Shown: one piece after another, positions 36,664 to 45,120 of the stretch
Position numbering within the stretch: position 1 is the first letter of the stretch
Layout of the letters: each line of letters begins with the position of its first letter
Made by a program: the position numbers and the translations under genes
Notes under the pieces: generated by a model
Told to the model about the DNA's origin: nothing
What the model saw: only the letters and a program-made list of their open reading frames with translations
Database searches by the model: none
Source of the DNA: Pseudoalteromonas sp. T1lg23B
GTDB taxonomy: Bacteria > Pseudomonadota > Gammaproteobacteria > Enterobacterales > Alteromonadaceae
Assembly (NCBI RefSeq): GCF_002964665.1
Contig: NZ_PQBZ01000042.1
Span: 714,961-778,960, forward strand
Length of the DNA: 64,000 nucleotides
Direction: 5' to 3'

Positions 36664-37284
36664 ATGAAACGCTTATTAGCACTTTGCTTAGCTGCATGTG
36701 CCATGTCAAGCACAGCAGCACAAGCACAACTTTACAAGCCAACGTTAACTCAAGAGGGTAATCAGTGGATGATCACATTTCACGATGACCGCTCGTCTAT
36801 CCATGCCCGCTGGGCCACGCAAGGTATCTGTTTTTACTTTGTTGGTGTCAATGGTACTCATGAAGTCTATCGTTGGGTTTCAAACACTTATCCCAACTGG
36901 AATGGCGTAGCCGAAAAGGAGGGTGACCAAGTATTTATGTATGGTGACTTCTGGAGCGAGCGCGGCCATGATGGTATGGAATGGGAGCTAGTGACCCAAG
37001 TTAAAGACTCACGCCCTGAAATCGGCGCTGGTCATTGGCATGAATGGGTAGAAAACACCGCGTTTGGTAGCTTCTGGTTCTTTGGCAACGCGCACTTTGA
37101 ACGAAAAGGCTATTGCAGTATCAATCGTCAAGGCGCGACTGTAAAAAGTATCAGCGGCGAATCTTATGATGACGATGTTGGTTTACAGTTGTCAGAGCAA
37201 GCGATGGAGAGATATAACACGCTAGAACCACCAAAAGATGAAAAAGGCAGATTGCTTTCACCTATGGGGACAACTGAGCAGTAA
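36664..37284 (+). CDS. Secreted Trp-rich protein of unknown function
   Basis: A 206-residue protein with signal peptide MKRLLALCLAACAMSSTAAQA. The mature part is rich in Trp, Phe, Tyr, His and Gly (RWVSNTYPNWNG, YGDFWSERGHDGMEW, GHWHEWVENTAFGSFWFFG), suggesting a compact beta domain. I do not recognise a family. ATG at 36664 is preceded by AAGGAG about eight bases upstream; in-frame codons back to 36556 lack a ribosome binding site and would destroy the signal peptide. Confidence 0.75.
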   Translation: MKRLLALCLAACAMSSTAAQAQLYKPTLTQEGNQWMITFHDDRSSIHARWATQGICFYFVGVNGTHEVYRWVSNTYPNWNGVAEKEGDQVFMYGDFWSERGHDGMEWELVTQVKDSRPEIGAGHWHEWVENTAFGSFWFFGNAHFERKGYCSINRQGATVKSISGESYDDDVGLQLSEQAMERYNTLEPPKDEKGRLLSPMGTTEQ

Positions 37285-37326
37285 TAGCTCGACTAGCGAG
37301 ACGAAAGTTATACGATAAGCCAATCA

Positions 37327-37349
37327 GGCAGCCTACCGGCTGCCTTTTT
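37327..37349 (+). terminator. Intrinsic terminator
   Basis: Stem GGCAGCC (37327-37333) and GGCTGCC (37338-37344), 4-base loop TACC, then five T. It ends the upstream secreted-protein gene and separates it from the convergent small peptide gene. Confidence 0.88.
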
Positions 37350-37365
37350 GACTCTGTATTTTAAA

Positions 37366-37521
37366 TTAACACACGCCCGGTGATGTATAACAGACAGGGT
37401 AGCTATGCTGACACATCCATGGGGCTGTATAGCCTCCACCAACCTGTTGTGTTTGCTGCTGGTTGAGTTGTTTATGGGTGCTTAAGTCTTTGATTGATTT
37501 TTTATTCAGTTTTATTTTCAT
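37366..37521 (-). CDS. Candidate RiPP precursor peptide (class I lanthipeptide-like, GG leader)
   Basis: A 51-residue peptide. The leader starts MKIKLNKKSIKDLS, a Lys-rich amphipathic opening seen in GG-leader natural-product precursors, continues through a Gln/Asn-rich stretch and ends QVGGG. The core is about 21 residues (starting YTAPWMCQHSYP and ending in Cys) with three Cys and four Ser/Thr, the composition needed for thioether bridges. A strong AAAGGAG lies seven bases before the ATG, so translation is well supported. No LanB/LanC, radical SAM, peptidase or ABC exporter gene is in the window, so modification enzymes would have to act from elsewhere. Lanthipeptide identity is inferred from leader and composition. 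Confidence 0.7.
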   Translation of the reverse strand: MKIKLNKKSIKDLSTHKQLNQQQTQQVGGGYTAPWMCQHSYPVCYTSPGVC

Positions 37522-38023
37522 TATTATGCTCCTTTGTTGACTACTAATTAGCCTAATGAATTAAGAAAACATCATAAAGTGAATAAAATTCAAACAACAA
37601 ATAATCATTAAGTGAGCGCACTTAAACTTAAAGAATTTTAATATTTGCAAGGCGATTATTGAAATGTTAACTAAAAAAATATTAAATAGACTAGCTTATT
37701 ATTAATTTTATTTGTGATTGTTAGATAAAAGCATCAATACCAATTAGAACAACTAATAGGACTTTTAAAGCAATTCACATATCAAGCTTAGAAACGGCTG
37801 ATTATAAAAACAATTATTCAGCAAAGTGCAATTTCCTAATGATTGCCATTATAACCTAGTAAGACCATCCTATTTTTTATGTTTTAGCAACCAGATGCGT
37901 ACAGCATATTAACTAGCAAGTATTTTGGCAAAATCTTTTTGACCTAAAACCTAGTCAGCATAAAAAGAGTTTATTCACATGTTTACTTAATTGGAAATTG
38001 AATAAACTCTCATCAATTTAGGG
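37522..38023. other. AT-rich intergenic region (502 bp) upstream of the peptide gene
   Basis: Very AT-rich and must carry the promoter of the peptide gene on the minus strand. Apart from the terminator near 37962-38009 I find no gene, repeat or further GG-leader peptide. The AT content is much higher than in neighbouring coding DNA. Confidence 0.5.
37962..38009 (-). terminator. Intrinsic terminator of the heme-binding-like gene
   Basis: Inverted repeat GAGTTTATTC (37967-37976) and GAATAAACTC (38000-38009) with a 23-base loop. On the minus strand the stem is followed by TTTTTATG, directly downstream of the frameshifted gene. Confidence 0.7.
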
Positions 38024-38970
38024 TTATTTACTAGGTTGCTTTTCTAGAGTGTTAATACTCACATGAGGCCATTTAATAAGGCCAGGCCCCGTTGGGCTTT
38101 CAAAGAACTCCAACAACACGGTTTGAGTATATTGCAGCAACATTTTGGGTTCACCATTAGGGTGCTTTTCTTTCAGTTCATAAATCCAAAAAATAGCGCT
38201 TACTTCCGCTGCATTTGCTTGTCTGGTAATAAACGGAATATTATTCACACCGCCACTGGCTAAAGCAGAGTCCACTTTCAACTGCGTCACACTGGCTACT
38301 TTATCCTGCTGAAAGAAGGGCAGAATGGCCTGATTAAGTAATTCATTTGGTTTTGTAGGATCGAATACCCCCTGAAATAACTGCTCGTGGAAATGTAAAT
38401 AAGGCTTAAGATACGGGTTGTGCAAGTCCTGATTAACGCCAATGGGTAAACCACTAATGCTTGGAATATCAAAGCCAGTGTGGCTTTTTTGACTTTTCCG
38501 AGCGCCATCACGGCATCCCCGTGCGGAATGCTAGAGAGTCGAGCAATATCTAACTCCCCTGTAGTGTGATTTTTCATGTGCAACCACAGGCCAGGTTCAT
38601 GGTGGATAGCAAGCCCTGCTTCTCCTGCTAATCCCGACTCGGGGAAGTCCGCCGCCGCAATTTGATCAATTGCTTGCACATAATCAACCGTGAATACTTC
38701 CTGATCACCATTCATACCTCTGTTCGGCACATTCTTGTCAACTAGTTGAAAAGTCAGTGTTTCATTGTATTGGTTATTGAGTAAACGATAGTCGTGATCT
38801 CCCGATGGGAAAGGCAGTGCGATCATATTCCAGCCGTGACCGTGAAACTGTCCTGAGTTCTTCCATACGCCGGGCAACTGACTCAATGGCCCGAGTGCAG
38901 GCTCTGTGGTACATGGGGTGGTAAGTGAACGTTTTGATACTTGTTGTTTTTCGTGACCTGAATTAGACAT
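38024..38970 (-). pseudogene. Heme-binding beta-barrel-like protein, broken at an A6 homopolymer
   Basis: A protein of about 315 residues in two frames. The first part (LPGVWKNSGQFHGHGWNMIALPF ... LGLAIHHEPGLWLHMK ... SSIPHGDAVMALG) has the pattern of proteins annotated as heme-binding, lipocalin-like barrels (GTW-G-GFN-I, HHEPGLWL, SIPHG). It then runs into a wrong frame after VKK. The second part, starting near HNPYLKPYLHFHEQLFQG, continues it. At 38486-38491 there are six T (A6 on the coding strand); seven A would restore VKKSHTGFDIPSISGLPIG and join both. So one base is missing in a homopolymer: recent mutation, phase variation or sequencing error. The start at 38970 follows AGGAGGG. Confidence 0.75.
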
Positions 38971-39062
38971 ATTCCCTCCTACTTTTTCAGTGCCGTTGCT
39001 ACGATTAGCCACTTAGGTGTAGTCTAAATATGTCTGAATAGCTATTACGCCCCCTTACAAAT

Positions 39063-39084
39063 AAAGGCGCTTTAACGCGCCTTT
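39063..39084 (-). terminator. Intrinsic terminator overlapping the M24 peptidase stop codon
   Basis: Stem AAAGGCGC (39063-39070) and GCGCCTTT (39077-39084) with a 6-base loop, followed by ATTTG on the minus strand. The peptidase stop codon (39072-39074) lies in the loop, so the last codons are part of the terminator. Confidence 0.8.
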
Positions 39085-40445
39085 ATGATATGTAACTGTT
39101 TTTGCCTACCATTAAGATAGTGAACCCCATCAACATTAAAAAAAGCATCTTCTTCGAGCATGATGCGAATTTGCTTTTGCCACTGCTGCAAATAAACATC
39201 ATTGCTCAGCTCTATGGAGTAAGCCGTGTTTAAATGCAGCGGATAATCACCATCTCCGGGTTTGCCTTGTTGCGCATCCCACATACCGATTGTAGTACCT
39301 GCAGCATGACCATGCAGACCCAAAGGGTGAGTATAAATTGTTGGCTGTAAACCTCTGGCAATAGCCGCTTCTCTTGCCATTTTAAGCACTTCATTGCCGG
39401 TTCTACCCACTTTAAATTGCTCTAACAACGCATCTTGCACCTGATTCCCCGAACGCAGCGCCGCTTGAAGATACTCAGGTGGAGAAGTTTCGTCTTCTTT
39501 GAGTACATACGCGTGCTGTTGCGTGTCGGTGTTCAAACGCAAATACACAATACCAAAATCAACATGCAACAGATCTCCGGGCTGGATCACGTTATCACCA
39601 TCAACATTGGTAAAGCTGGACTCATGATCAAATTGGCGCTTGTCGGCACGCTGAATTGACACACTCGGGTGAAACCATGTTTGTAGCTTTAGCTCTCTCA
39701 CTCGTTCACGCAACCACCAAACCAAGTCATCAGTGGTGGTTTTACCTGGTGTGATCACTTCGTTGGAAAAGCCCTGCGCGATAATGGCCTGCGCAATTGC
39801 AACTGCTTGCTTAAAGTAAGGAATTTCTTCATCGATTCGTTGCTCAAGCCAACCGACCGCCAAACGCTCTGCCGATGTGAGACGCTGCTGGTATTTTGTG
39901 GGTAACTTAGCCAACAGTTTTTTCTGATCCGTCACCACCAATCCATCTGCATGGGCCCAATGGTCCGAGGTATTCACACCAATGCGTTTTGGCTGATATT
40001 TATCCATCAAATCCACCAGCGCCTGCCATTGATCCGGTTGTGTTTTTTTATCCCATGCACTTTTAAACACATTACCAATTTTATAAGGCGCAACGGCGTA
40101 TGCGTTTACATCACCTTTTTTATCTAATGCGAAAACTAAAATGGTGGTACGTCGCGCCGAGAGCCAAGTAGCTGGTAGCATGGTTTTTAAAACTGGGTCT
40201 TCGTTGTATTCGCGACTGATCAACACCCACATATCCAACCCAGTGTTTTTCATCAGATTTGGGAGTAAAGTCTTAACCCGTTTGGCGGTCAGTTCATCAA
40301 TCACCGCCGCACGTTCTTTCATGGCAAGAATAGCAGAAAACGGACTCTCACTGGCCATGTTCAGACCACTGAAAGTCAACAAGACCAAAAACTTGATCGG
40401 TAATACGCGCCTCAGAATGAACGCGAAAGATATATTGGCAAACAT
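39072..40445 (-). CDS. Secreted M24-family metallopeptidase (Xaa-Pro aminopeptidase-like)
   Basis: A 457-residue pita-bread-fold protein. An N-terminal hydrophobic segment (VLPIKFLVLLTFSGLNMA) is a signal peptide or anchor. Residues about 35-230 are the creatinase-like N-terminal domain, and 230-457 is the peptidase M24 domain. Metal ligands are recognisable: Asp in LLHVDFGIVY, His in HPLGLHGH, Glu in YSIELSND and Glu in IMLEEDAFF. Such proteins remove N-terminal residues next to Pro or act as related dipeptidases. GGAG precedes the start by about seven bases. Monocistronic. Confidence 0.88.
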   Translation of the reverse strand: MFANISFAFILRRVLPIKFLVLLTFSGLNMASESPFSAILAMKERAAVIDELTAKRVKTLLPNLMKNTGLDMWVLISREYNEDPVLKTMLPATWLSARRTTILVFALDKKGDVNAYAVAPYKIGNVFKSAWDKKTQPDQWQALVDLMDKYQPKRIGVNTSDHWAHADGLVVTDQKKLLAKLPTKYQQRLTSAERLAVGWLEQRIDEEIPYFKQAVAIAQAIIAQGFSNEVITPGKTTTDDLVWWLRERVRELKLQTWFHPSVSIQRADKRQFDHESSFTNVDGDNVIQPGDLLHVDFGIVYLRLNTDTQQHAYVLKEDETSPPEYLQAALRSGNQVQDALLEQFKVGRTGNEVLKMAREAAIARGLQPTIYTHPLGLHGHAAGTTIGMWDAQQGKPGDGDYPLHLNTAYSIELSNDVYLQQWQKQIRIMLEEDAFFNVDGVHYLNGRQKQLHIIKAR

Positions 40446-40720
40446 ATTCTCACTCCGAAAATGTAACGAGGACAGTCTTCAGCCTATGCAAATTAGCCAA
40501 TGGTCACAATCGCAATGAGATAAAACCCCTTTATCGACAGTTTATTGTATGCCCGCTTGCTATATCCATACTTTAATATGAGATGTTTGAAAGACATGTA
40601 AATGGCGAAAATGTTAGTCAACTAAACTTATCCAAGCACATGATTCAACAACTAATATGCAAACGGCACAACACATTAGACAGCATTGTGCCGACGCGGA
40701 TTAGGAGGTAAGTTCTGCTC

Positions 40721-41110
40721 TTAGACTTTTTCTTTATCGAATAGCCAAGCTTTAGCCTGTGCGTATTCGCTAAACTGCTCAACTTTTGCGCCTACAAACC
40801 AGCCTGCTATTTTAGCCAAGGCGTCTTGCCACGGTTGTGCACCAATCAACGCCACTTTTTCAAAGTGAGAGCCATATTTTAATCCCAGTTTAAAATCATC
40901 CCACGCGGCCTGCAATTCCCAGCCTTCTAGATGAGTCATATCAGCCAGCACTTTGACGTGCGGATGCTCAACCTGTTTAAAGGCTCCTTCCAACATCGGG
41001 GTAATGGTTTTATAGTCCTCATGAGTGAGTGTACCAAACGCCTTCATATGAATGACAAATTCGTCATTTATTCGCCCAATGCCAATTGAAAATCCGTGTT
41101 GCTGTGACAT
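40721..41110 (-). CDS. SpoIIAA/STAS-like protein
   Basis: A 129-residue protein with the SpoIIAA-like (DUF3478) pattern: GFSIGIGRINDEFVIHMKAFGTLTHEDY at the start, then VKVLADMTHLEGWELQAAWDDFKLGLKYGSHFEKVALIG and a WLFD ending. The family has the STAS anti-sigma-antagonist fold; most members are uncharacterised. The start at 41110 follows GGAG; the longer reading from 41173 lacks support. It follows the injection-system cluster on the same strand after 148 bases, so it may be a downstream passenger or be unrelated. A hairpin (40664-40671/40686-40693, CGGCACAA/TTGTGCCG) lies downstream without a strong T run. Confidence 0.8.
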   Translation of the reverse strand: MSQQHGFSIGIGRINDEFVIHMKAFGTLTHEDYKTITPMLEGAFKQVEHPHVKVLADMTHLEGWELQAAWDDFKLGLKYGSHFEKVALIGAQPWQDALAKIAGWFVGAKVEQFSEYAQAKAWLFDKEKV

Positions 41111-41258
41111 CTGTGTGCTCCAAGTTGTTCGTTCATTCCTAATAAACTTAGTGCGACTTGTTCGTTGATACAAGTCACAGCCTCACTAGATTTGATTTGA
41201 CGCAAAAAATTCGCTTGTCTGGCGTGTTATTGCTGTGTCTGTGTTGTTTTTAGTTCAG

Positions 41259-42512
41259 CTACCCAAATGCCCCATCGGTTTGGTCCTTAGCGCGTACCCC
41301 TTTTGACGCAGACGTCGCCAAGCCTAATCCACCTGTTAATACATTGGTAGAACTCCCTCCTGCCATCGTGGTGAATCCTGTGAATACTCCAGCGTGTACT
41401 TCAATCCAATGTGCAACTGCTGATGCTTTTTTCATTGTTGAGAGTATCTTAGGATGTCTCGCTTTTCTGGCCGGATCACTGGCCACAAAGTCACCAACTG
41501 CGGTGCAAACACTACGTATGGCCTTGGCAATACCAAACAAGTACGCTGCTGGACTGCCGGAAAATACTGCACTCGTAATCGCAGCCGCGGCTTCCAACGT
41601 GCGCAGGGCATCCGATAGGATCAGGAAGAACTTACCCCACTTCCCGTCTTTAGTGGCAAACATGCTGATCAGGCCGCGTATGATTTTTGAGCCGCCTACG
41701 CAAACAGAGATAATGCCAGGTACTGACAACACGCCATGACTAGCCCCTATCACCAAAAAGCCCGCAGCCATGGTTAACCCACCTTCCAGAATGAGTAACA
41801 TGCCTTTGGATTTTGCGCTCAGGCCAACCTGCTGTTGTACACCTAACGATTTATCCTGATACTGGGTCACAACAACGTTGTTGCCATCAACACATTTACC
41901 ATGTAACTGCGCGGTGCCCTGCTTAGATTTTTGCCACAACTGATAACTATCTTGGCTCATGACCGCATAGTTAATACCGTCCATTCCCTCCATAGGTTGG
42001 AACTGAGCTGTGTTATTTTTACGCAAAGATTGAGCTTGAACAGTCGCTGATTGCGGGCTTTGACTCGTGCCAATGGAAGCTCGCTGCAATGCTTTATTTC
42101 CCATCATGGTCGCTTCATGCTCTAGTGAAGGGCTATCATTCACATTCATGCCATTGACTTGTGTGGTGGGCTTCACCCGCCCTTGCGCCTGTTGTACAAC
42201 ATGTCCCAATTCATGAGGTAAATGATGCGACTGTCCTGGCGCTAGGTGAATTTCACTGCCCTGCGCATAGGCATGAGCTTGTACCATCGCAGGCTTGCTA
42301 GAGTTATAATGTACTTTGACATGATCTAGGCTCATACCCGATAACGATTCCATACCCGATTTCAAATTATCAGGTAATCCCGTGCTATTGCGCTTTTGTT
42401 GTTGTACTGATGCGGGACGATTATCGGCTAATGCATTTGCCCCTTTTAGCTGCGCAGCTTGTTGTGTGCTTGCTTGTTCTTTTCGTTGATACTGCTGCTT
42501 GCTATCGCTCAT
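41259..42512 (-). CDS. DUF4157 metallopeptidase-domain protein, candidate injection-system effector
   Basis: A 417-residue protein. Residues 1-42 are Gln-rich and contain LADNRP (28-33). Residues about 45-142 form a DUF4157 domain with the zinc-peptidase motif HELGH (100-104), preceded by YAQGSEIHLAPGQSHHLP and followed by LEHEA (130-134), a likely third ligand. The remainder (about 175-417) has long hydrophobic, Gly/Ala-rich segments (about 238-285 and 300-335), suggesting a membrane-active or pore-forming part, without recognised homology. DUF4157 proteins are a frequent cargo or accessory class of extracellular contractile injection systems. It is the last gene of the cluster before the SpoIIAA-like protein. 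Confidence 0.85.
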   Translation of the reverse strand: MSDSKQQYQRKEQASTQQAAQLKGANALADNRPASVQQQKRNSTGLPDNLKSGMESLSGMSLDHVKVHYNSSKPAMVQAHAYAQGSEIHLAPGQSHHLPHELGHVVQQAQGRVKPTTQVNGMNVNDSPSLEHEATMMGNKALQRASIGTSQSPQSATVQAQSLRKNNTAQFQPMEGMDGINYAVMSQDSYQLWQKSKQGTAQLHGKCVDGNNVVVTQYQDKSLGVQQQVGLSAKSKGMLLILEGGLTMAAGFLVIGASHGVLSVPGIISVCVGGSKIIRGLISMFATKDGKWGKFFLILSDALRTLEAAAAITSAVFSGSPAAYLFGIAKAIRSVCTAVGDFVASDPARKARHPKILSTMKKASAVAHWIEVHAGVFTGFTTMAGGSSTNVLTGGLGLATSASKGVRAKDQTDGAFG

Positions 42513-42538
42513 GTCGCTATCCTTATCTTGGCACCAAA

Positions 42539-42814
42539 CTATCGGTATTTCTTTTTACTGCTACCTTGACCAAACTGGCCTCCTGGGTAGCTACTCTTAT
42601 TAGATGCCCACCACTTGTTGGCTTCTGCATGGTTTTTAAACGCCCCTACATATTGCCAACTCCCCCCATCAGGCCTTACCCAGTAGTACCTATCACCACC
42701 TAGTTGTAGCGTTTGCTGTTGCGCAGTGCGATTGTCTGCTAATGGTTTAGAGTTACGGCGCACCGCGCGTTGTTTGGTGTTTACCGCAAACGTGTTTGTA
42801 TTGATCTGTTTCAT
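42539..42814 (-). CDS. Small protein with LADNR motif, candidate injection-system cargo
   Basis: A 91-residue basic protein. The first 24 residues are Asn/Lys/Arg-rich and flow into PLADNRTAQQQTLQLGG, sharing LADNR (25-29) with the N-terminus of the downstream DUF4157 protein (28-32). The C-terminal part (YYWVRPDGGSWQYVG ... FKNHAEANKWWASN) is aromatic-rich and ends in a Lys-rich tail. No domain is recognised. Its start overlaps the ATPase stop by 4 bases, so it is translated with the cluster. I infer a cargo or loading-factor role from motif and position. Confidence 0.75.
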   Translation of the reverse strand: MKQINTNTFAVNTKQRAVRRNSKPLADNRTAQQQTLQLGGDRYYWVRPDGGSWQYVGAFKNHAEANKWWASNKSSYPGGQFGQGSSKKKYR

Positions 42815-44190
42815 CGCATGTGTTCCATGCCAGTAATGTTGATTGTTTTGTTATCTTTTTGAAATTCTTGGCGAATACTTTCAAGTAAGTCCGCTTGATA
42901 GACAACTCGTTCATCACGACGAATGGCCTGCAAAGCACATTGACGTAAGATATTAATGATCTGACCGCCAGCCAGTTCAAAGTCATGGGCAATGCGCTGT
43001 AAATTCACATCATCAGCCAAATCACACACCTTATCGAAGGCGTTTTGCCAGAGCTTTAAACGCTCTTGTGGGCCTGGAATGGTAAATTGCACCATGTTTT
43101 GAAAGCGTCGGGTAAAAGCCTCATCCATATTGGCACGTAAGTTAGTGGCTAAAATCACCGTGCCCGGAAAATCTTCAATGCGTTGTAATAAGTAACCTGT
43201 TAACTGGTTTGCATGACGATCGTTGGAGGAGCTAGTCGCGGTTCGTTTTCCAAATAATGAGTCGGCTTCGTCAAAAAACAAAATCCAGTCTTTGTAGCTG
43301 GCTACATCAAATACCCGCGAAAGGTTTTTCTCTGTTTCACCAATATATTTTGACACGACCATTGATAAGTCTACTCGGTAGATTTCTCGTCCGGTGACTT
43401 TGGCAAGCAGCGCAGCGGTCATGGTTTTACCCGTCCCCGGAGGACCAAAAAATACCGCTCGATATCCCGGCTTGACCTTTGCGTCAAGCTGCCAGTCGGT
43501 CATTAATACCTGTCCATATGACAACCAGGCGCGAATTTCATCAACGCGCTTCATAACCGAATAGTCCAGTACCAAGTCGTGCCATTGGTGGGGAGTTTCT
43601 AGCGCATGGGCCGGAAAACTGGTGCTTAACTCAGGTTGTACATGATTGCCCGTGAGCAAATAACTCAGCCAATGCTCGGTGATTTTATACACCCCAGCCC
43701 AGTGAGGAAGTGCGGGGTCAGCCTGCATTAACTCTGTCACTTGTTCTGCCATAAAGCGATGACGGGTCGATAGCAGCCTATCAACATACACGCGCCATGG
43801 TGGATCGTTGCCAGCAATTAAAAAGTTAAGTGTTTGTCCAGTTGGCAAAAAGCCACCAAACGCTTTATCACTCACGCCACCGAACTCACTAAAGCCACGG
43901 TCAATAAGTTGGTTGACCCCAAACAGAATATCCAACGCCTCTGGCCTGATGGCTGGGGCCATTGCCAAAGCTAAAGCCAGACGCTCAAAGCTGTCCAACT
44001 CCCATTCGATCACTAAGTCTTCGTAGGCACTTTGGCCTTGTTCAACTGCGGGTGGAGCCAATTCAAACCAATGGTTTTCGTGGCCCTCATGCTTTAAGTA
44101 ATTACAGATAACTTGATTAACAACCGAATGTAACCAATCCATCTCACGATACAGCGCCGATAAATTCTGCTCCAGAGGATTATCCATCAT
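42811..44190 (-). CDS. AAA+ ATPase of the contractile injection system (Afp15-like)
   Basis: A 459-residue AAA+ ATPase. An N-terminal region of about 220 residues is followed by the ATPase core: Walker A GPPGTGKT (249-256), Walker B ILFFDEAD (303-310), sensor and arginine-finger region ILATNLRANMDEAFTRRFQ, and the C-terminal lid. This architecture and the place next to the cargo genes match the AAA+ ATPase of Afp and PVC clusters, which is thought to help assembly or cargo loading. It overlaps the downstream 91-residue gene by 4 bases and starts after GGGGGAAG. Confidence 0.92.
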   Translation of the reverse strand: MMDNPLEQNLSALYREMDWLHSVVNQVICNYLKHEGHENHWFELAPPAVEQGQSAYEDLVIEWELDSFERLALALAMAPAIRPEALDILFGVNQLIDRGFSEFGGVSDKAFGGFLPTGQTLNFLIAGNDPPWRVYVDRLLSTRHRFMAEQVTELMQADPALPHWAGVYKITEHWLSYLLTGNHVQPELSTSFPAHALETPHQWHDLVLDYSVMKRVDEIRAWLSYGQVLMTDWQLDAKVKPGYRAVFFGPPGTGKTMTAALLAKVTGREIYRVDLSMVVSKYIGETEKNLSRVFDVASYKDWILFFDEADSLFGKRTATSSSNDRHANQLTGYLLQRIEDFPGTVILATNLRANMDEAFTRRFQNMVQFTIPGPQERLKLWQNAFDKVCDLADDVNLQRIAHDFELAGGQIINILRQCALQAIRRDERVVYQADLLESIRQEFQKDNKTINITGMEHMR

Positions 44191-44199
44191 GCTTCCCCC

Positions 44200-45045
44200 C
44201 TAACGCGGCGCTTGTGTGAGCAACAAAACATCGTCAAGTGTGGCATCCTGCCACTGGAAAAAATCCTGACAGGTATTGATATTCAATTGTTCTGTGGTGG
44301 ATAGGCTTAACAGGTTAGAGTGCAACCAGTTGTCGATAGGTAATTGCGGTTGGTACGTGCCTCTTTTATATAGCTCGTGTAAATATTCATCAAATTTACG
44401 GTCACTGATGGTCAGTTTTTTCGCTTTGAAGAAGTGCATTGCGCGTTCATTGTTGTGCTCAAAAAATGCCAAGCCACTGCTGTTAGTGATGTTACAACGC
44501 TGCTGTTCAAACAAGCATAAACTATGCTCACGCTCACCCTCTAACATCAGCTCCGCTCCCTCTGTCGCGGCTACTGCTAACCCCCAGCGGGACATCCTCG
44601 CCACAGCGGTGACCACATAAACTTCTCTAAAGGTGTATTTGCTTTGTGTGAGTTTCACGATCAACTCAGGGGCTACCTGCGACCAATTTCGCATATATGT
44701 GCCCATCGGGTTATCGCCATAAAACAAATAAGCGCCGGCTTTATCAAAGCGAAAGGTTTGCTGGCGCTTTACTCGCTGCTCTTCAAACTGTTGTTCAACC
44801 ACGAGACTGTCATCGACTTTTAAACAGTTGCGAGCGTGACGCCAGTCGTCATGTCGCAAAGCAAAAGGTTCGTGGGCATGAATGTGGTTCACTAAATCAA
44901 GGTCACACCCGGCATTGAGTAATGTCAGCATGCGCCCTTGATGAATTTGCAATACATCGCCCAGCTCTGCCTGCACACCGAAAGGGTGCACGGGGATCCA
45001 GCCACTATCGTTGTAGCTGTCGAAGAAAAAATCTTTGTATATCAT
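44200..45045 (-). CDS. Injection-system cluster protein with gasdermin-like sequence pattern (putative)
   Basis: A 281-residue protein with no family that I can assign with certainty. Three blocks recall gasdermin pore-forming domains, in the same order and spacing: GWIPVHPF (15-22) with LGDVLQIH (28-35), like the early DAGY-VPV and LGDLFEI part; EVYVVTAVARMSRWGLAVAA (141-160), like the -YVVTSVLKS---V-A strand; and RAMHFFKAKKLTI (201-213), like the closing FGF-A-RL-Y strand. About 65 C-terminal residues (LLSLSTTEQLNINTCQDFFQW...) look helical and might be an inhibitory tail or a helix-hairpin-helix. No signal peptide. Start follows AAGGAG. An alternative is a structural or chaperone subunit without toxin activity. 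The gene itself is certain; the fold is a hypothesis. Confidence 0.5.
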   Translation of the reverse strand: MIYKDFFFDSYNDSGWIPVHPFGVQAELGDVLQIHQGRMLTLLNAGCDLDLVNHIHAHEPFALRHDDWRHARNCLKVDDSLVVEQQFEEQRVKRQQTFRFDKAGAYLFYGDNPMGTYMRNWSQVAPELIVKLTQSKYTFREVYVVTAVARMSRWGLAVAATEGAELMLEGEREHSLCLFEQQRCNITNSSGLAFFEHNNERAMHFFKAKKLTISDRKFDEYLHELYKRGTYQPQLPIDNWLHSNLLSLSTTEQLNINTCQDFFQWQDATLDDVLLLTQAPR

Positions 45046-45076
45046 TGCTGACTCCTTGCCAAACCTAGGCTTGGGA

Positions 45077-45101
45077 CTTGTTGCTCAAGCACCTCAACAA
45101 G
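45077..45101 (-). other. Intercistronic hairpin in the injection-system operon
   Basis: Perfect 7-bp inverted repeat CTTGTTG (45077-45083) and CAACAAG (45095-45101) with an 11-base loop, in the 75-base gap between the 268- and 281-residue protein genes. There is no T run, so it may mark an mRNA processing or partial attenuation point and not a terminator. Confidence 0.4.
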
Positions 45102-45120
45102 CCCCTGCCCAGCGCTCATG

